Positions 61,692 through 64,000 of a stretch of 64,000 bases of DNA are shown here, in pieces (position 1 is the stretch's first letter; every line of letters starts with the position of its first letter). Below the pieces are notes generated by a model, which was not told the origin of the DNA, ran no database searches, and worked only from the letters and a program-made list of their open reading frames with translations. The stretch comes from Micromonospora antibiotica. GTDB lineage: Bacteria > Actinomycetota > Actinomycetes > Mycobacteriales > Micromonosporaceae. Where the stretch lies: contig NZ_JAGFWR010000002.1 of the NCBI RefSeq assembly GCF_017599305.1, positions 679,198 through 743,197 of the forward strand. The letters are read 5' to 3'. The translations under genes and the position numbers were made by a program.

Positions 61692-62437
61692 CCGTGGTCC
61701 TCTCCGGTGAGGCGGTCGACGGGCTTGTCCCGGTAGGGCAACGGCGTCCCCCACCGGTCGAGATAGCTGACGGCGTCGACGGGCCGCCGGGCCGCGACCT
61801 TGAAGTCGGTGCCGACGGTGTACGCGACGGGCAGCATGGTGATCTGCACCGCGCCGTCGGGTATGCCGAGCAGCGCGGCGACGGACGCCGCGTGGTGCAG
61901 GTGCAGGGTGGTGATCACCGTGCCGAGCCCGCGGGCCCGTAGCGCCAGGTTGAACTGCCAGATCGCCGGATAGAGCGACCCGTAGAGGGCGGAGTTGGTG
62001 CCGGGGCCGCCGGTGGCCGGGTCGGGCCGCGTCGCGCAGGGGATGACGAGGTACGGGGCCCGGCCGATGTTCCGCGCGAGGTGTTCGGCACCGGCGAGGA
62101 TGCGTGCGGTCCGGGCACTGACCGTGCCGTCGGCGTCGACACCGCCGAGGCGGCCCCGGACGAGGTCGCTGTCCGTGCCCGCCGCGCTGTGCAGCGGCTG
62201 GTGCACGTACTCCTGGTAGGCGGCGTGGTAGAGCGTCGCCAGCTCGGCCTTGCGGGCGGGGTCGCCGACGACCAGCCAGCGCCAGTCCTCGGCGCCGCCG
62301 CCGGTGGGGGCCTGCACCGCGAGTTGCAGACACTCGCCGATCAGGCCGATCGGCACCGGGCGGTCGTAGTCGAGGCGCAGCCGGACCGACCGGGTGGTGG
62401 TCAGCACGTGGTTGAGGTCGGTGAACGGCAGGCTCAT
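61688..62437 (-). CDS. nitroreductase family protein
   Basis: A 249-residue nitroreductase-fold protein: TTTRSVRLRLDYDRPVPI, AVQAPTGGGAEDWRWLVVGD, LGTVITTLHLHHAASVAALLGIP. It has the same layout as its downstream neighbour, so a tandem duplication is clear. The acid-rich loop WLVVGDPARKAEL binds FMN. Its ATG overlaps the stop of the SnoaL-like gene (ATGA). Confidence 0.9.
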   Translation of the reverse strand: MSLPFTDLNHVLTTTRSVRLRLDYDRPVPIGLIGECLQLAVQAPTGGGAEDWRWLVVGDPARKAELATLYHAAYQEYVHQPLHSAAGTDSDLVRGRLGGVDADGTVSARTARILAGAEHLARNIGRAPYLVIPCATRPDPATGGPGTNSALYGSLYPAIWQFNLALRARGLGTVITTLHLHHAASVAALLGIPDGAVQITMLPVAYTVGTDFKVAARRPVDAVSYLDRWGTPLPYRDKPVDRLTGEDHG

Positions 62438-63405
62438 CGGCCGACCTCCGCGTCGTGGCCCATCAGGTCGGCGACGTGCAGGGTGTCGCAGTACTCACGG
62501 ACCTCGGCGATGCCCCCGGGCTGGACGTCGACGACCCAGAGGTAGCGGTTCTGGTAGCGGGAGCCGTCCCCGAGAGTGGCTTCGCCCCGGGCCTCGACGG
62601 CGACCAGGGTGTCGTCGACGACCCACCGCTCGGCGGTCACCTCGACGGCGGCCGACCGGTACGCCCCGCCGGCCAGCCGCGCCCGCATCGCGGCGAGCTT
62701 GCCGGTCATGGTGACCCGCCCGTGCAACGGCCCGTTGGCGTCGAGGTCGCCCCACCGGTGCTGCCGGCCGAGGTCACGGCGGCGGCCGGAGTCGGTCCAC
62801 CAGGTGGCGTCGGCGGTGAAGAGGGCACCGAACGCGTCGAGGTCGCCCCGGGCCAGCGCCGGCCACGGGGCCAGCGCCGTCACCAGTGCCGTGGGCGCGT
62901 CGGCAAGGTCGGGCGCGCGGCGGGCCGGACGGTCGTCCAGGCTGCTGCGGGCGACGGCCGCGCCGCCGCCCACGACGTGCTGCGCGTGGCTGGTGTCGAG
63001 GTACTCCCGGACCGCGACGACGGCTCCGGCGGGGTTCACGTCGAAGACGAAGCCGTAGCGGTTGGCGTACTCCAGGCCGCTGGCGTGCACGCCGTACCCC
63101 TCGACCTCGATGACGCAGGTGTCGTCCCCGGCGATGACCCGGCGCGGGATCTGCCGGCAGCCGGTCGGAAACGCCTTCGGGCCGAGGGACCGCATCAACG
63201 CGAGCTTGTCGTCCATCCGCATGACGCCGTGCAACGGGAAGCGCCCGCTGCCGTGCGGGGCGAGGACCGGGTCGCCGCCGCGTCGGTCGGGGCCGGTGTC
63301 CACCCACCAGGTCGCATCGGCGGCGCACAACCGGGCGAGGCCACCGAGGCTGCCCCGGTCGAGCGCGGAGACGAAGTCCATGCCTGTCCGGACCGCGCGG
63401 GTCAT
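62434..63405 (-). CDS. tandem SnoaL-like (NTF2-fold) protein
   Basis: A 323-residue protein made of two homologous SnoaL-like halves: LCAADATWWVDTGPDRR with REYLDTSHA, and FTADATWWTDSGRRRD with REYCDTLHV. SnoaL-like domains act as cyclases, epoxide hydrolases, isomerases or ketosteroid isomerase-like enzymes. The conserved Asp/Trp pattern suggests binding of a bulky hydrophobic substrate. ATG at 63405 follows GGGAGG. It leads the operon, with operator site 5 thirteen bases upstream. Confidence 0.85.
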   Translation of the reverse strand: MTRAVRTGMDFVSALDRGSLGGLARLCAADATWWVDTGPDRRGGDPVLAPHGSGRFPLHGVMRMDDKLALMRSLGPKAFPTGCRQIPRRVIAGDDTCVIEVEGYGVHASGLEYANRYGFVFDVNPAGAVVAVREYLDTSHAQHVVGGGAAVARSSLDDRPARRAPDLADAPTALVTALAPWPALARGDLDAFGALFTADATWWTDSGRRRDLGRQHRWGDLDANGPLHGRVTMTGKLAAMRARLAGGAYRSAAVEVTAERWVVDDTLVAVEARGEATLGDGSRYQNRYLWVVDVQPGGIAEVREYCDTLHVADLMGHDAEVGR

Positions 63406-63417
63406 CCGGCCTCCCAC

Positions 63418-63435
63418 ATTCCGACTGGTGGGTAT
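63418..63435. promoter_or_regulatory. TetR-type operator (site 5)
   Basis: ATTCCGACTGGTGGGTAT is the most divergent of the six sites, matching the consensus at the outer arms. It lies 13 bases before the SnoaL-like gene. Confidence 0.6.
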
Positions 63436-63474
63436 CTAACCCTGTCGGACCGGGCAACTCAAGGGATGTTTTAC

Positions 63475-63492
63475 ATACCGACCGGCTGGTAT
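63475..63492. promoter_or_regulatory. TetR-type operator (site 6)
   Basis: ATACCGACCGGCTGGTAT lies 35 bases before the acyl-CoA dehydrogenase gene that runs off the right edge. Its outer arms (ATACC / GGTAT) are perfect. Confidence 0.78.
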
Positions 63493-63526
63493 TATCAACG
63501 TCAGCTTGTTGACTAGGGGGTTTGTG

Positions 63527-64000
63527 GTGTTCGAGGCGTACCAGGTGCCCGAGGAGCACGACGCGGTCCGGGAGTCCGTCCGGGCGGTGTGCGACGCCAG
63601 GGTCGCGCCGCACGCCGCCACCGCCGACGAGAACAGCGAGTTCCCGCAGGCCGCTTACGACGCGCTGCGGGCCGCCGACTTCCACGCCCCGCACATCCCC
63701 GTCGAGTACGGCGGTGCCGGCGCGGACGCCCTGGCCACCGCGATCGTCATCGAGGAGGTCGCGCGGGCCTGCGCCTCGTCGGCCCTCATCCCGGCCGGCA
63801 ACAAGCTCGGCACGATGCCCCTGCTGCTGGCCGGCTCCGAGGAACTCCGGCGTCGCTACCTGCCGCCGGTGGCCGCCGGTGAGGGGATGTTCTCGTACTG
63901 TCTGTCGGAGCCGGAGGCGGGCAGTGACGCGGCGTCGATGACGACGCGGGCGGTGCGTGATGGTGATCACTGGGTGCTCAACGGGGTGAAGCGGTGGATC
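63527..64000 (+). CDS. acyl-CoA dehydrogenase (N-terminal part, runs off the window)
   Basis: The first 158 codons of an acyl-CoA dehydrogenase: FPQAAYDALRAADFHAPHIP, IPVEYGGAGADALATAIVIE, FSYCLSEPEAGSDAASMTT and HWVLNGVKRWI, where the window ends. The SEPEAGSD loop binds FAD. GTG at 63527 lies six bases after AGGGGG; a GTG one codon earlier is also possible. It is divergent from the SnoaL-like operon and has its own operator. Truncated by the window edge, not by mutation. Confidence 0.92.
   Translation, partial: MFEAYQVPEEHDAVRESVRAVCDARVAPHAATADENSEFPQAAYDALRAADFHAPHIPVEYGGAGADALATAIVIEEVARACASSALIPAGNKLGTMPLLLAGSEELRRRYLPPVAAGEGMFSYCLSEPEAGSDAASMTTRAVRDGDHWVLNGVKRWI

Overview
The window is very GC-rich, uses GTG starts freely, packs genes with 4-base ATGA/GTGA overlaps, and carries actinobacterial families (EccB, PucR-type regulator, ECF41 sigma factor, F420 reductase, CstR, EACC1). 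It most resembles a chromosome segment of a filamentous actinomycete, probably Micromonosporaceae. The genus is inference; no rRNA or tRNA gene was recognised.

Layout. (1) 1-7.9 kb, minus strand: the promoter-side end of a biosynthetic operon. It encodes an A-PCP-KS protein with no acyltransferase, a fusion of a type II thioesterase to a lantibiotic-dehydratase N-domain, and the first 378 codons of an NRPS. A 19-codon mini-ORF sits directly before the first large gene. (2) 8.5-16.7 kb: ordinary genes: two methyltransferases, an orphan eccB, a spermidine-synthase-like protein, small membrane proteins, a secreted HAF-type protein, and a fatty-acid desaturase with its ferredoxin reductase, divergent from a PucR-type regulator. 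(3) 18.2-23.4 kb: a two-gene EACC1 plus caspase/STAND-like system, a probable biological-conflict (defence or suicide) module. (4) 23.4-26.8 kb: a sulfur/persulfide detoxification locus (TauE/SafE exporter, rhodanese, persulfide dioxygenase-rhodanese, CstR) with two CstR-type operators. (5) 26.9-31.8 kb: housekeeping and stress genes, including an ECF41 sigma factor next to its expected NAD(P)-binding partner, a secreted HNH nuclease and an F420 reductase. Intergenic DNA here holds several tandem repeats and a palindromic element.

(6) 32-64 kb: one large catabolic island. It has four luciferase-like monooxygenases and a flavin reductase, four acyl-CoA/AMP ligases, three acyl-CoA dehydrogenases, three enoyl-CoA hydratase-family proteins, a MaoC hydratase, an HSD17B4-like SDR, an SCP-x-type thiolase next to an HMG-CoA-synthase-like/DUF35 protein, three VOC proteins, two nitroreductases, a quinone oxidoreductase, a SnoaL-like protein, a metallo-beta-lactamase fold protein and a complete peptide-type ABC importer. 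Six copies of an 18-bp TetR-type operator (consensus ATWCCGACCRGCCGGTAT) lie at or just before the first gene of every transcription unit in this island, so it probably forms a single regulon. The likely job is import, CoA activation, flavin-dependent oxidation and beta-oxidation or retro-aldol cleavage of an unidentified carboxylic acid, perhaps steroid- or terpenoid-like.
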